A stretch of 64,000 nucleotides of DNA, from the NCBI RefSeq assembly GCF_002939385.1, contig NZ_MULI01000004.1, forward strand, positions 124,001 through 188,000, written 5' to 3'. The notes under the pieces are model-generated. The model worked only from the letters and a program-made list of their open reading frames with translations. It was not told the DNA's origin and ran no database searches. The stretch is from Streptomyces sp. MH60 (lineage in GTDB: Bacteria > Actinomycetota > Actinomycetes > Streptomycetales > Streptomycetaceae). Shown here in pieces: positions 21,261 to 30,657 of this stretch. A program made the position numbers and the translations under genes. The first letter of the stretch is position 1. The number at the start of each line of letters is the position of its first letter.

Positions 21261-22664
21261 GTGACGGCGACACCATCGCAGCCGTACTCGCCGATGGTCG
21301 CGCGCGCCCGGCGCCTGCCGCACCGCTCCCGCCGGCGCCGCAGGGGCGCGGTCCGTGACACGCTCACCCTGATGGGTCTGCCCCTGCTCGCCGTGTTGGC
21401 GCTGCCCGCGGCGTTCGCCGGGGGCGGCACCCGGCGCTGGTTCGGCGGGCGGGCCGAGAGCCAGCGGGCCGAGGCCCAGACCGCGAAGGACGACGCGGCC
21501 GCCGCCTTTTACGAACTGGACACCGCCCAGCGGGACCTTCGGATCTCGATAGAGACGATCGCGGCCGTCGACTCCTCCCCCGCCGCCCGGCGCGCGGTCT
21601 CCGACTTCGAGGCGCTGGGCCGGCGCATCGACGAGGTCAGCCGCCAGTACATCAGCGCCGTCGACGCCCACGACCTGGACCGGGACGACCTGGAGGCATC
21701 GGCCGCCTCCCGCGCCCGCACCGAACTCACCGCCGCCAAGACCGAGCTGGGCCGGGTCAAACAGGAACTGGACCGCTTCGCCGAGGGCCTCGGCCCCCTC
21801 CTCGGCAAGGCCGAGACCCAGCTGGCCCGGCTGGCACCCGTCGTCGAGCGTGCCCGGCAGGCCCTGCTCGCCGCCTCCAACGCCCTGGACGCCGCGCGTG
21901 GCTCCGGGCTGAAGGCGGACGACCTCGCCACCCGTCTCGCCACCCTCGGTCCGGAGCTGACCCGGCTGAACCAGGGCGCGGGACAGCACGGAGTGCCCCA
22001 GACGCTCGAGCGGGCCGAACGGGTCACCCGCGAGGCCGAGGCGGTCCGCGCCGAGGCGGAACGGCTGCCCGAGCGCGCCGCCGAGATCGGTCACCGCCTG
22101 GTCTCCCTGCGCACCCGCGCCCAGGCGCTGACCACCCGCACCGAACAGGTGGAGCCGGTGCTCAGCGAGCTGCGGCGCCGGTTCACCGCTGCCTGCTGGC
22201 AGGACCTCCAGCACGTGCCGGAGCAGGCTGCCGAATCGGTACGGCAGGCCGAGCGGAAGCTGGCCGAGGCGCAGACCGCCCGCGACGAACAGCGCTGGCC
22301 CGACGCCACCGCCCTGCTGTCGACGGTACGGGCGCTGCTGAACTCGACCGACGAGGCCGTCTCGGCGGCCGGCGACCGGCTGCGGCGGCTGAACGCCGTG
22401 CAGAAGGACCCGCAGCAGGAGATCGAGCGCACCCGCTTCGCCATCCGCGACGCCCAGCGCCTGGCCATGGCCGGACGCAACACTCCCGAGCCCCGTCATG
22501 CGCGCCCCCTGGACGACGCCGTGGCCCGGCTGGAACGGGCGATCACCACGCTGGAGGGCCGGCACCCCGACTACTGGCACTTTTTGACGGAGACGGAAGC
22601 GGTCCGGCAGACGGTGGCCCACGTGGTCACGCAGATCCGCGAGGAGCGCGGCGCCGGGCACTGA
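21261..22664 (+). CDS. Membrane-anchored long coiled-coil protein, function unknown
   Basis: A 467-aa protein from GTG 21261 (GAGAGGGAT upstream). A basic RRLPHRSRRRRRG stretch precedes one membrane helix (~37-54). After it, nearly 400 residues are charged Ala/Glu/Arg-rich helices with heptad periodicity (e.g. ELTAAKTELGRVKQELDRFAEGL). The protein should be a cytoplasmic or surface rod. It follows the DUF4097 lipoprotein by 71 bp in the same direction, so the pair may act together at the envelope. No domain name is recognised. Confidence 0.75.
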   Translation: MTATPSQPYSPMVARARRLPHRSRRRRRGAVRDTLTLMGLPLLAVLALPAAFAGGGTRRWFGGRAESQRAEAQTAKDDAAAAFYELDTAQRDLRISIETIAAVDSSPAARRAVSDFEALGRRIDEVSRQYISAVDAHDLDRDDLEASAASRARTELTAAKTELGRVKQELDRFAEGLGPLLGKAETQLARLAPVVERARQALLAASNALDAARGSGLKADDLATRLATLGPELTRLNQGAGQHGVPQTLERAERVTREAEAVRAEAERLPERAAEIGHRLVSLRTRAQALTTRTEQVEPVLSELRRRFTAACWQDLQHVPEQAAESVRQAERKLAEAQTARDEQRWPDATALLSTVRALLNSTDEAVSAAGDRLRRLNAVQKDPQQEIERTRFAIRDAQRLAMAGRNTPEPRHARPLDDAVARLERAITTLEGRHPDYWHFLTETEAVRQTVAHVVTQIREERGAGH

Positions 22665-22757
22665 TCACCGGAGTCGGGCGACCGGGACTTCATCGGGCGA
22701 CCAGGACCGTCGGAGAACCAGGACCCTCAGCCGACCGGTGGCGGTTAATCTGTGCGC

Positions 22758-22976
22758 ATGCCTCGCTACGAGTACCGCTGCCGCAGCTGCGGCGACACCT
22801 TCGAACTGAGCCGTCCGATGGCCGAGTCCTCGGCTCCGGCCGCCTGCCCGGCGGGCCACGACGACACGGTGAAGCTGCTGTCGACGGTCGCGGTCGGCGG
22901 CTCGGCCTCCGCGCCGGCACCGTCGTCGGGCGGCGGCGGTGGCGGGGGTTGCTGCGGTGGCGGCTGCTGCGGCTGA
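22758..22976 (+). CDS. FmdB-type zinc ribbon protein with Cys-rich tail
   Basis: A 72-aa protein beginning MPRYEYRCRSCGDTFELSRPM, the hallmark of the FmdB putative regulatory family. C8, C11, C30 and H34 can bind zinc. The C-terminus is a Gly run followed by CCGGGCCG, giving two extra Cys pairs. ATG 22758 lies 6 nt after TAATCT, a good -10 box, so the mRNA may be leaderless. In formamidase loci FmdB is a putative regulator; elsewhere its role is unknown. Confidence 0.85.
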   Translation: MPRYEYRCRSCGDTFELSRPMAESSAPAACPAGHDDTVKLLSTVAVGGSASAPAPSSGGGGGGGCCGGGCCG

Positions 22977-22986
22977 GGCCGCTCGG

Positions 22987-23214
22987 TCAGCTGCCGGCCA
23001 CGCCGCATATTCCCCGCCCGGCGAGGAACCCGCGGAACGAGCCGCCCAGACTGCCCAGGACCAGTGAACCGGGGTCGCGTATGCCGTCCAGCAGAAGCCT
23101 GCCCGGGACGCCCAGGGTCCAGGTGATGAGGCCGACCCCGCCGCACCGCGCTTCCCGCCCGCGGTGTGCGGCCGATCGTGCGGTCTTCCTCAGGGTCCCT
23201 TCAGCCGCGGTTTT
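22987..23214 (-). other. Open, coding-like frame without a standard start codon
   Basis: On the minus strand 75 codons stay open between TAG (23217-23215) and TGA (22989-22987) with high GC3. The predicted peptide includes GLITWTLGVPGRLLLDGIRD and GSLVLGSLGGSFRGFLAGRG, which look like real protein with a hydrophobic, Gly/Leu-rich character. There is no ATG, GTG or TTG in frame. It may be a small gene using a rare start, a 5'-truncated pseudogene, or chance. Confidence 0.35.
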
Positions 23215-23228
23215 CTAGCGTGGCCCTC

Positions 23229-24059
23229 ATGACAGCCCTCGCAGCGCAGTCGGCCGCGGACAGCGGTGCGGCACCGCAGTGGATCAACGACCTCATGGAC
23301 GCCCTCGGTGCCCCCGGCGCCGGTCTCGCCATCGCTCTGGAGAATCTCTTTCCTCCCCTGCCGAGCGAGGTGATCCTGCCGCTCGCCGGATTCGCGGCCG
23401 GCTCCGGCCGGATGAACCTGATCGCCGTCCTGCTGTGGACGACCGCGGGGTCGGTGATCGGCGCGCTCGCCCTGTACGGAATCGGTGCCCTGCTCGGCCG
23501 GGACCGCACGGTGGCGATAGCGGGGAAGCTGCCGCTGGTGAAGGTGTCCGACATAGAGAAGACGGAGGCGTGGTTCCTCCGGCACGGGACCAAGGCGGTG
23601 TTCTTCGGCCGGATGATCCCCATCTTCCGCAGCCTGATCTCCGTGCCGGCGGGCGTGGAGCGGATGCGGCTGCCGGTCTTCCTCGCCCTGACGACGCTGG
23701 GCAGTGCGATCTGGAACACCGTGTTCGTGCTCGCGGGCTACGCGCTGGGGGACAACTGGTCGACGGTCTCGGGCATCGCCTCCACCTACTCGAAGGTGAT
23801 CCTCGCGGCAGCCGCCCTGGCGCTGGTGGTCTTCGTCGTCATGCGTCTGCTGCGGCCGGGCGCCGGTCACCGGCGGCGGGGCCGCGGAGACGACGGGCGG
23901 CAGGACACACGGCCGCCGGCCGACGACGACGGCGGTCCCGGCACCGGGGGCGGTGCCGGGGACCCGGACGGCGGGTTCAGCGAGCCGGGCCCGCCGCACG
24001 CAGGAACTCGCGGAGGATCCGCTCACCGGCCAGGACGCCGCGCTCGGGCAAGGCGCTGA
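23229..24059 (+). CDS. DedA-family membrane protein
   Basis: A 276-aa protein from ATG 23229, 7 nt after TAGCGT (leaderless-type). The DedA core is clear: ALENLFPPLPSEVILPLAGF, then GALALYGIGALLGRDR, and FFGRMIPIFRSLISVPAGVERM, the FGRF.P..R...P..AG element conserved in DedA. The C-terminal ~65 residues are a disordered Gly/Pro/Asp tail. DedA proteins flip undecaprenyl phosphate or phospholipids and support envelope integrity. The 3' end overlaps the convergent HAD gene by 83 bp, within the disordered tail. Confidence 0.88.
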   Translation: MTALAAQSAADSGAAPQWINDLMDALGAPGAGLAIALENLFPPLPSEVILPLAGFAAGSGRMNLIAVLLWTTAGSVIGALALYGIGALLGRDRTVAIAGKLPLVKVSDIEKTEAWFLRHGTKAVFFGRMIPIFRSLISVPAGVERMRLPVFLALTTLGSAIWNTVFVLAGYALGDNWSTVSGIASTYSKVILAAAALALVVFVVMRLLRPGAGHRRRGRGDDGRQDTRPPADDDGGPGTGGGAGDPDGGFSEPGPPHAGTRGGSAHRPGRRARARR

Positions 24060-24789
24060 TCGTCGGAGCCGTCCACCCGGAGTCGGCCAGTTCGCCGTGG
24101 CCCGGACGCCAGCCGCGGTCGGCGGCCAGGAGCAGGTCGGCGTCGAGGAGCGAGTCGCCGGCCGCGAGAGTGAGTTCGGCTCCGGTGCGGCGGGCGACCT
24201 CGTGCACGGCGGCGCTCTTGGTGAGCGGTTGGGGGACGGCGTAGATCTTGCGGCCCTGGAGGGACACGGTCCAGCCGCGGTTCTCCGCCCACACGGCGAG
24301 TTCCTTCACCCAGTCCGGCGGCAGCAGGTCGCGTTCGACGACGAGGTAGGCGAAGAGGTCCTCGGCGACCCGGTGCTTGCGCACCCACAGCGGGTCGGCG
24401 GTGTTCATCAGGTGGTCGCGGACCTCGGCCAGCGAGGCGCATTCGTCGGCCAGCCGTGCGGTCACCCGGGCGTGCCAGCCGGGGTCGGAGACGCCGTCCA
24501 CCAGCAGGTGGCCGCCGTTGGCGCAGATCGCGTACTTCGACGGCGGGCCGGGGAGGTTGATCCGCTGGTACTGCTTGCGGGTCCGGGTGGTGGTGGGCAC
24601 GAAGAGGGCCGAGTCGCCGAGGTCGGTGAGCAGGTGGGCGGCCGTCTCGGTCAGGTAGGACAGGGGTCTGCTCTCGTAGACCTCCACGCACAGCAGGCGG
24701 GGCGCCCTCAGGTCGGGCATGGTCAGTCCGAGGGCGGCCGCGGAGTAGATGAGCGTGCGGTCGAGGTCGCTGGCGACGAGCACCGGCAT
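23977..24789 (-). CDS. HAD-family phosphatase of the Ter biosynthetic module
   Basis: A 270-aa protein with HAD motif I ASDLDRTL (D8, D10) and a late motif AAGDSLLDADLLLAADRGW giving the acidic motif IV. The long insert after motif I resembles Cof-type or sucrose-phosphatase-like caps. Its ATG overlaps the upstream stop as TGATG (24791-24787), so it is translationally coupled to the phosphoribosyltransferase gene. The published analysis of Ter systems describes HAD phosphatases linked to PRTases and CitE-like lyases. It would dephosphorylate a ribosyl-phosphate intermediate, by inference. Confidence 0.85.
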   Translation of the reverse strand: MPVLVASDLDRTLIYSAAALGLTMPDLRAPRLLCVEVYESRPLSYLTETAAHLLTDLGDSALFVPTTTRTRKQYQRINLPGPPSKYAICANGGHLLVDGVSDPGWHARVTARLADECASLAEVRDHLMNTADPLWVRKHRVAEDLFAYLVVERDLLPPDWVKELAVWAENRGWTVSLQGRKIYAVPQPLTKSAAVHEVARRTGAELTLAAGDSLLDADLLLAADRGWRPGHGELADSGWTAPTISALPERGVLAGERILREFLRAAGPAR

Positions 24790-27293
24790 CAGAGCGTCAC
24801 CGCCTTGCCGTCGGCGCCGGTGGCGCCCCGCGTGTACTGGGGGTGGATCAGCCCGACGCAGGTGTACGGGAGGTCGGCGACCTCCTCCACGGGAACGCCC
24901 CGCTGCTCGGCCAGCAGGCGGACGTGGTCCAGGTCGGCGCCGGCGCCGGCCCGGGCCAGCACCTTCCACGGGACGCGGCGCAGCATCACCCGGGTGGTCT
25001 CGCCGACGCCGGGCTTGACGAGGTTCACGTCGTGGATGCCGTACTCCTCGCTGATGCGCTCGACGGCGGCCCAGCCTTCCCAGGTGGGGGTGCGGTCGGC
25101 GGAGAGGAGGTCCTTCGCCTGCGCGTCGACCGTGTCCGTGACCTCGGGGAAGCGGGCGGAGACGGCGTCGAGGAAGGCCGGTGACAGGTCGGCGCCGGCG
25201 AGTTCGCGGTAGAACTTCGCGCCGTGGAAGTCGTGCGGGCCGACCAGGTCGGCGCGGAGCACGGTGCGGGATATCAGGCCGGAGACGGTGGAGTTGAGGC
25301 AGGCGGAGGGGATGAGGAAGTCGTCCCGGGTGCCGTAGGTGCGTACGCAGGAGCCGGGGTCGGCCAGTACGGCGATCTCCGGGTCGAAGCCGGTGATGCC
25401 GTCGGAGTCCTCGAACGCGCGCAGGGCGGCGGCGAGTTCGCGGGTGATGGCGCCCTTGCCGGTCCAGCCGTCGACGAAGACGACGTCGGCGGGGTCGTGG
25501 TGGCCGGCCAGCCAGCGCAGCGCGTTGGCGTCGATGCCGCGGCCCCGGACGATCGACACGGCGTAGTGAGGGAGGTCGAGACCATGGCGGAACCGCGCCC
25601 AGCGGCGCATCAGAACGCCGACGGGGGTCCCCGCGCGGGCCAGGGAGACCAGGACCGGACGGGGCGAGCGTTCCGCGAGGACGATCTCGGTGACGGCGCC
25701 GACGGCGCGCGCCAGCCGCGCGGCGGACGTCTCCAGCGCCGCGTGGAACAGCTCCTGGTACTGCTCGCTGGGCTGGTACTCCACGGGCAGCGACTCCGCG
25801 TAGTGCGCGCCGCCGCGCTGGATCGCCTCCTCGCGCTCCTCGGTCGGCGCCTCCAGCGTCACGTCCGAGAGGTCCTGGAGCAGCCAGCCGACCTCGTCGG
25901 GCGCGTACGAGGAGAAGTCGGGGCCGCGCAGGGGCTCGGGCAGCATGGAGGGCCTTTCGGGGGCGTGCGGGGCGGTCGGGACGTACGACGGGACGACCGC
26001 GAGCAGGACGTGCGGGACGTGGGCGGCGAGCCGGGCCGGCAGTCCGTCCGGGGCGTGCAGCGCGGGGGTGTCGGCGGCCGAGTCGACGACGGCGACGACG
26101 GCGTCGAAGCCGGCGCCCGCGACGTTGTAGGCGTAGCGCTCGCCGGGGCCGTCGGCCGGGTCGTCGTGCGCGGGGAAGACCAAGCGGGTGCGTATGGCGT
26201 AGCCGGGGTCGTCGACGGCGAGGACGGGAGAGCGGGTGGTGGTGGAGTAGCGCACGGCGACGCCGCCGACGGTCTGCTCCAGTGCCCGGGCCAGACGGAG
26301 GGGGGCGTACATGAGTTCCTCGAAGCCGAGGACGAGGACGCGGCGGGCCCCGGCGGGCAGCGCCTCGGCGATCCGCGCCGCCATGGCGGGCAGGGCGGCC
26401 TCCAGCCGGGCCCGGTGGGCCGCGGTGAAGCCGTGCCGTCCGCCGTCGGGCACGTCGTGGGGCCAGTGCAGCTCGACGCGCCGGACGGTGCCGGACGCCG
26501 CCGCGGCCGGGGCCCGACCGGACGGGTCCGTGAGCGGGTCCGTGGCCGCCGTCTCGTGGCGGGCGACCAGTTCCTGGCCCTTCTCCAGCACTCCCGGGGG
26601 CAGTCGGACGGTGCCGGAGGCGGTGGTCACCAGGTCCACGCGGGCGCCGATCTCCCGGGCGAAGTCGTCCAGCCGGCCGGCGTCCGCGGGCGAGCGCATG
26701 TCGACCAGGGCCACCACGACGTACCGCTTGCGGGGATAGCGCTCGTGCAGGGCGCGGACGGTGTTGAGCACCGTGTTGCCGGTGGAGAACTCGTCGTCGA
26801 CGAGGACCAGCGGCCCGTCCCCGGCCAGCAGCCCGGGGTCCTCGGGCAGCAGGAGGTGGGAGGTCGCGTGCGAGTGGGACTCCTCGAAGCCGCCCGCCCG
26901 GGCGACTCCGGTGACCGGACGGCGGGTGGAGTGCAGATAGGGGGCGGGACCCAGGCCGTCGGCGACGGAGTGGCCGAGTCCGGTGGCGGTCTCCGCGTAG
27001 CCGAGGACGACGGCGCGTCCGGCGGCCTTGGCACCGAGCAGGTCGCGGACGCGTCGGCCGAGGGCGACGCCGTGGCCGTAGACGACGGAGGGAGACTGCG
27101 GGACGTGTTTGCCGAGCACGTTGGAGACGAGCAGGTGCGCCCGCTTGGGGTTGCGGCGCAGGGCGAGCCCCAGCAGGCCGGTCAGCGCCTCGTCGCCGGT
27201 GAGTTCGACGCCGAGCCGCTCGGCGACCCAGCTGCCGGACCAGGCTCCGGCGCGCTCTTCGGCGTGGCCCTCGGCGTGCGCCCTGTCGGTCAT
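24789..27293 (-). CDS. Double phosphoribosyltransferase fusion (PRTase_2-TRSP-PRTase_1) of the Ter module
   Basis: An 834-aa protein; ATG 27293 chosen for GGGAGG 9 nt upstream (a further ATG at 27344 would add 17 aa without a ribosome site). First PRTase: LVDDEFSTGNT (~164-174), a PRPP-loop motif. Then a TRSP-like region (~300-430). Second unit: SLARAGTPVGVLMRRW and VDGWTGKGA (~607-615), matching the PRTase_1/StiP type. Both halves appear intact. In other bacteria these are often separate genes in Ter clusters. Likely chemistry: attaching and processing ribose phosphate on an unknown base-like product. Confidence 0.85.
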   Translation of the reverse strand: MTDRAHAEGHAEERAGAWSGSWVAERLGVELTGDEALTGLLGLALRRNPKRAHLLVSNVLGKHVPQSPSVVYGHGVALGRRVRDLLGAKAAGRAVVLGYAETATGLGHSVADGLGPAPYLHSTRRPVTGVARAGGFEESHSHATSHLLLPEDPGLLAGDGPLVLVDDEFSTGNTVLNTVRALHERYPRKRYVVVALVDMRSPADAGRLDDFAREIGARVDLVTTASGTVRLPPGVLEKGQELVARHETAATDPLTDPSGRAPAAAASGTVRRVELHWPHDVPDGGRHGFTAAHRARLEAALPAMAARIAEALPAGARRVLVLGFEELMYAPLRLARALEQTVGGVAVRYSTTTRSPVLAVDDPGYAIRTRLVFPAHDDPADGPGERYAYNVAGAGFDAVVAVVDSAADTPALHAPDGLPARLAAHVPHVLLAVVPSYVPTAPHAPERPSMLPEPLRGPDFSSYAPDEVGWLLQDLSDVTLEAPTEEREEAIQRGGAHYAESLPVEYQPSEQYQELFHAALETSAARLARAVGAVTEIVLAERSPRPVLVSLARAGTPVGVLMRRWARFRHGLDLPHYAVSIVRGRGIDANALRWLAGHHDPADVVFVDGWTGKGAITRELAAALRAFEDSDGITGFDPEIAVLADPGSCVRTYGTRDDFLIPSACLNSTVSGLISRTVLRADLVGPHDFHGAKFYRELAGADLSPAFLDAVSARFPEVTDTVDAQAKDLLSADRTPTWEGWAAVERISEEYGIHDVNLVKPGVGETTRVMLRRVPWKVLARAGAGADLDHVRLLAEQRGVPVEEVADLPYTCVGLIHPQYTRGATGADGKAVTL

Positions 27294-27372
27294 GTACTCG
27301 TGCCTCCCGTTGTCCGCCGCGGCACGGGCCCCGGCGTCGGTCATGGATCGCTTGCGTCCGGTCGCCCGGCGT

Positions 27373-28539
27373 TCAGTCGGACAGGCCGGCGGCGAGCAGT
27401 TCCACGAAGCCGATGTCCTCGTTCGCCACCCCGAAGATCTCGGCGCGCAGCAGGGTCCGCTCGGCCCAGGCGCGGTGGGGCTTCACCTCGTTCATCTTGT
27501 TCGTGTAGGCCGACCTCATCACGCCGCCGCCGCATCGTTCGGGCCGCAGGATGTCCTGGGCGTCGCTGAACTCCTCGTGGCTGACCACGGACAGCGCGTG
27601 CACGGGCAGCACGTGCGAGGGGTGGATGCAGGTCTTGCCCAGCAGGCCGTTGGCCCGGTCCAGGGAGATCTCGCGCAGCAGGCCGTCCATGGAGTGCTCG
27701 ATGAGCTTCTGGCGCAGTTCGACGGCCTGCCCCTCCAGGAAGGGGCTCTGCCGCAGTTGCGGTTTGAACATCCGCTCCTGGACGCGGAAGTACTCCCACA
27801 CGGGCCCGGTCACCGTGAATCCGGTGCCGTCGGCGCGGGCGAGCATGTTGACCACGTCGGCGATCACGGAGGCGACGATCTGGACGTCGTAGGCGGTCAT
27901 GTCGGGGCCTCGGCGCAGCCCGTAGGAGGAGCAGAAGTCGGTCACGCCGAGCCGCAGGGCGAGCACCCGGTCCCGGTACTTGTCGACCGCGCGGAAGATG
28001 CCCTCCAGCGTCTGCACCCGGGACTCCCGGTACAGCAGGTCCGGGGATTCGAGCACGGGCATGGCGAAGAGCCTGCGGCCGCTGCCGGCCTCGGCGGCGG
28101 CGAGCGCCTCCAGGAAGGGCATGCCGCGTTCCTCGGTGAACTTCGGCAGCACGAATCCGGACAGCAGCCGGACGGCGGGGCCGAGGCGCCGTACGAGGTC
28201 GGGGATCTGTTCGGGGGTGCGGACCCGGATGAACAGCAGGGGGACGTCACCGTCGGAACGTTTCTCCAGGTCCATGAGCTGACGGACGAGGTTCGCCTCG
28301 CCGACGGGGACGTCGGCGTCGTCGATCGAGTCCTCCAGGCACAGCACCATCGACACCAGTCCGCGCGCGCCCTGCTTCAGGATGTCGTCGGCGAGGCTCG
28401 GCCGGGTGGCCGGGCTGTAGAGCGTGGCGCCCAGGGCCGCGGACAGCAGCTTGGCCGGCGAGTCCGCCGTGAAGGAGCAGGGCTCCTGGTGAAAGAGACG
28501 CTTCCGTACATCAGGGGCTATCTGTCCGAAATGACGCAT
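27373..28539 (-). CDS. HpcH/HpaI aldolase (CitE-like C-C bond lyase) of the Ter module
   Basis: A 388-aa TIM-barrel protein with GGGGGAG before ATG 28539. SMVLCLEDSIDDADV carries the acidic metal and substrate site of CitE-like lyases. PLLFIRVRTPEQI, GFVLPKF and FAMPVLESPDLLYR supply the Arg and Glu strands. GKTCIHPSHV matches the CitE GKxxIHPxQ motif. First gene of the minus-strand trio with the double PRTase (80-bp gap) and HAD. Predicted to cleave or form a C-C bond in an unknown precursor. Confidence 0.88.
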   Translation of the reverse strand: MRHFGQIAPDVRKRLFHQEPCSFTADSPAKLLSAALGATLYSPATRPSLADDILKQGARGLVSMVLCLEDSIDDADVPVGEANLVRQLMDLEKRSDGDVPLLFIRVRTPEQIPDLVRRLGPAVRLLSGFVLPKFTEERGMPFLEALAAAEAGSGRRLFAMPVLESPDLLYRESRVQTLEGIFRAVDKYRDRVLALRLGVTDFCSSYGLRRGPDMTAYDVQIVASVIADVVNMLARADGTGFTVTGPVWEYFRVQERMFKPQLRQSPFLEGQAVELRQKLIEHSMDGLLREISLDRANGLLGKTCIHPSHVLPVHALSVVSHEEFSDAQDILRPERCGGGVMRSAYTNKMNEVKPHRAWAERTLLRAEIFGVANEDIGFVELLAAGLSD

Positions 28540-28746
28540 TTAAACTCCCCCGCGGTGTCTGGGCGACCTGGAATCGTCGAAAGGTGGCCGGTAATAGTAC
28601 GTAGGTATCCATGTCGGAGGTTCCCACCGGGCATGAATTCCAGGTAACCCGGCCGTGTCGGCGAAGGCGACCCGGGGCGGGCGGACACGGGCCGAGTACC
28701 CGCCCCCGCGTTGTCGTGACCAGGACCGAGAGGGCAGGATGACGAC

Positions 28747-29718
28747 ATGACGCACGCGATGCTGAAGGGGTCGAACGTCCCGCTGCAAGCCACCACGGTA
28801 CGCGCCGTGCTGCGCTGGACTCCCGGGCAGGGGGTCCCCGACGTCGACGCCTCCGCGCTGCTGCTGGGGCCGGACGACCGTGTGCGTTCCGACGAGGACT
28901 TCGTCTTCTACAACCAGCCACGGCACCCCTCCGGTCAGGTCTGGCGGCTCGGCAAGAAGCGCGTCGCCGAGGGCCTGACCGACACCATCCAGACGGACCT
29001 GTCCGGCGTCGAGCCCTCCGTGGGCCGCATCCTGCTGGTCGCCTCGGCGGACGGCGTGCCCTTCGAACACGTCCGGTCGCTGCGCATCCTGCTGCACGAC
29101 GCCGCGGCCGACGCGGAGCCGCTGGCCTACTTCGACGTCACACCGGAGACCGGCCAGGAGACGGCGCTGATCTGCGGCGAGCTGTACCGGCGCGGGGACG
29201 GCTGGAAGTTCCGGGCGCTGGGCGAGGGCTACTCCAACGGGCTCAAGGGCCTGGCGACCGACTTCGGCATCTCGGTGGACGAGTCGGAGGGGGCGGACGA
29301 CCCCATCTCGGCCCCTCGGCCCGAACAGACGCCGGCGGCCCCGTCCGCACCGTCCCAGGCCACACCCGAGCAGCCCACGCCCGCCCAGTCCATGCCCGCT
29401 CCGCAGGCCGTCGGCCCCGACCACCCGACGGCCGTGCAGCCCCTCCCGGAGACCTCGCGGCCACTGCCGCCGGAGCAGCCCACCGGCGTACCGGCGCAGC
29501 CCGCGTACGGCTATCCGCAGCAGCCGCCGACGGCCCCGCCCGCCTACGGCTACCCCCAGCCGGACGCCGGGCGGCCGGGGTACGGGTATCCGCAGGCGCC
29601 CGCGGCGGCCGGGGTCACCGGGGCGCAGTCCGGCTACGGCTATCCGCAACCGGTCACCGGTACACCCGATCCGGACTTCCGGCTGCCCCCGCAGGGACCG
29701 CAGTTCGTCGGCCGGTAA
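28747..29718 (+). CDS. TerD-family protein with YGYPQ-repeat tail
   Basis: A 323-aa protein. Residues 1-178 are a TerD domain ([50 protein letters not shown]; a GLATDFGI end). Compared with typical TerD it lacks the SPDG-HTGDN calcium loop. Residues ~185-323 are a Pro/Gln-rich disordered tail with four YGYPQ copies. Low-complexity Tyr/Gln/Pro tails can mediate condensation or surface binding; that is inference. Divergent from the lyase operon, convergent with TerA. Start ATG 28747 lies 6 nt after CAGGAT. Confidence 0.85.
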   Translation: MTHAMLKGSNVPLQATTVRAVLRWTPGQGVPDVDASALLLGPDDRVRSDEDFVFYNQPRHPSGQVWRLGKKRVAEGLTDTIQTDLSGVEPSVGRILLVASADGVPFEHVRSLRILLHDAAADAEPLAYFDVTPETGQETALICGELYRRGDGWKFRALGEGYSNGLKGLATDFGISVDESEGADDPISAPRPEQTPAAPSAPSQATPEQPTPAQSMPAPQAVGPDHPTAVQPLPETSRPLPPEQPTGVPAQPAYGYPQQPPTAPPAYGYPQPDAGRPGYGYPQAPAAAGVTGAQSGYGYPQPVTGTPDPDFRLPPQGPQFVGR

Positions 29719-29769
29719 CCGCCACGGGCCGGGCTCGGCCGCGGCAGGCCGCGGCGGTGCGGGCGGGGC

Positions 29770-30507
29770 TCAGCGCTCCGCCTTGCTCTTGTGCCCCCGG
29801 CCCCATTGCAGGCCCCAGCCGTACAGCCGGTCCAGTTCGCCCTGGAAGCCGTAGACGAACTTCACCTCCCGGCGGACGAGGATCTCGTCCTTGACGTTCT
29901 CGATCATCACCACGGCGCAGGACCGGGCCTGCGGATGGCGTTCGTCCAGGCCTATCTCGATGCGGGGGCCGTTGCTCGGGTAGAGCGTGACGATGGCGTG
30001 GGTCCGGTCGAAGGCGGGGGTCTGGTCGTAGATGTAGGCGAAGAGCAGCAGGCGCTTGATGGCGTCCTTGTGGTCGAGGTTGACGTAGATCGTCTCGCCG
30101 GAGGCCGAGCCGAAGCGGTCGTCGCCGCTGAGCTTGACGTAGGGCGGGGCGTTGACGTCGCCCAGGAAGCCGCCGAGCGGCTGCACCACCCCCCGGGTGC
30201 CGTCCTGGAGTTCGTAGAGGCAGCCGAGGTCGAGGTCGACGTTGACCATGCTCTGGCTGTGGCCGACGACCTCGGGGGGCTTGAGCGCCTTGAAGGGGTG
30301 CCGCAGCAGGCTCTCCCGCTGGGTGCCCGAGATGTCGGAGGTCCGCATCCGCCAGGAGAGGTTGATGCGGAGGTTGCCGGTCGCCGCGCCCTGCTTGGTC
30401 AGGGAGACCTGGCTGTGCCGTTTGGTCAGCTGTATGGAGTTGGTCGCCGCACTGCCCGAGTCGAACTCGGACTCGCGGCCGCGCCACAGCCCGTCCAGGA
30501 AGCCCAT
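29770..30507 (-). CDS. TerA-like tellurium-resistance family protein
   Basis: A 245-aa protein beginning [18 protein letters not shown]. Its core [13 protein letters not shown]...GLVQ-like strands, [33 protein letters not shown] and the [18 protein letters not shown] segment match the TerA branch of the TerD superfamily. TerA proteins are cytoplasmic partners of TerD and TerC in the predicted Ca2+/metal-linked membrane stress complex. It lies downstream of the DUF475 gene on the same strand (150-bp gap), so it may be in the same operon. Confidence 0.8.
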   Translation of the reverse strand: MGFLDGLWRGRESEFDSGSAATNSIQLTKRHSQVSLTKQGAATGNLRINLSWRMRTSDISGTQRESLLRHPFKALKPPEVVGHSQSMVNVDLDLGCLYELQDGTRGVVQPLGGFLGDVNAPPYVKLSGDDRFGSASGETIYVNLDHKDAIKRLLLFAYIYDQTPAFDRTHAIVTLYPSNGPRIEIGLDERHPQARSCAVVMIENVKDEILVRREVKFVYGFQGELDRLYGWGLQWGRGHKSKAER

Positions 30508-30657
30508 TCCCGCCCCACCTTCGCGTCACCGCCGACGGGGCGGCCCCGAGGAGTCGTCCTCGTCGGCCGCCCCGCTCAGAGCGTTCCTCGTCCGGACCGG
30601 GTTCACACCAGGAGTGCGGGCGCACCGGGGGCGCGCCCGGCCCGGGGATCAGGGGTT

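Noticed and set aside
22766..23146. 126-codon minus-strand frame over fmdB
   Set aside because: Its Gln/Pro run is the reverse complement of the fmdB Gly tail; fmdB has the real motifs.
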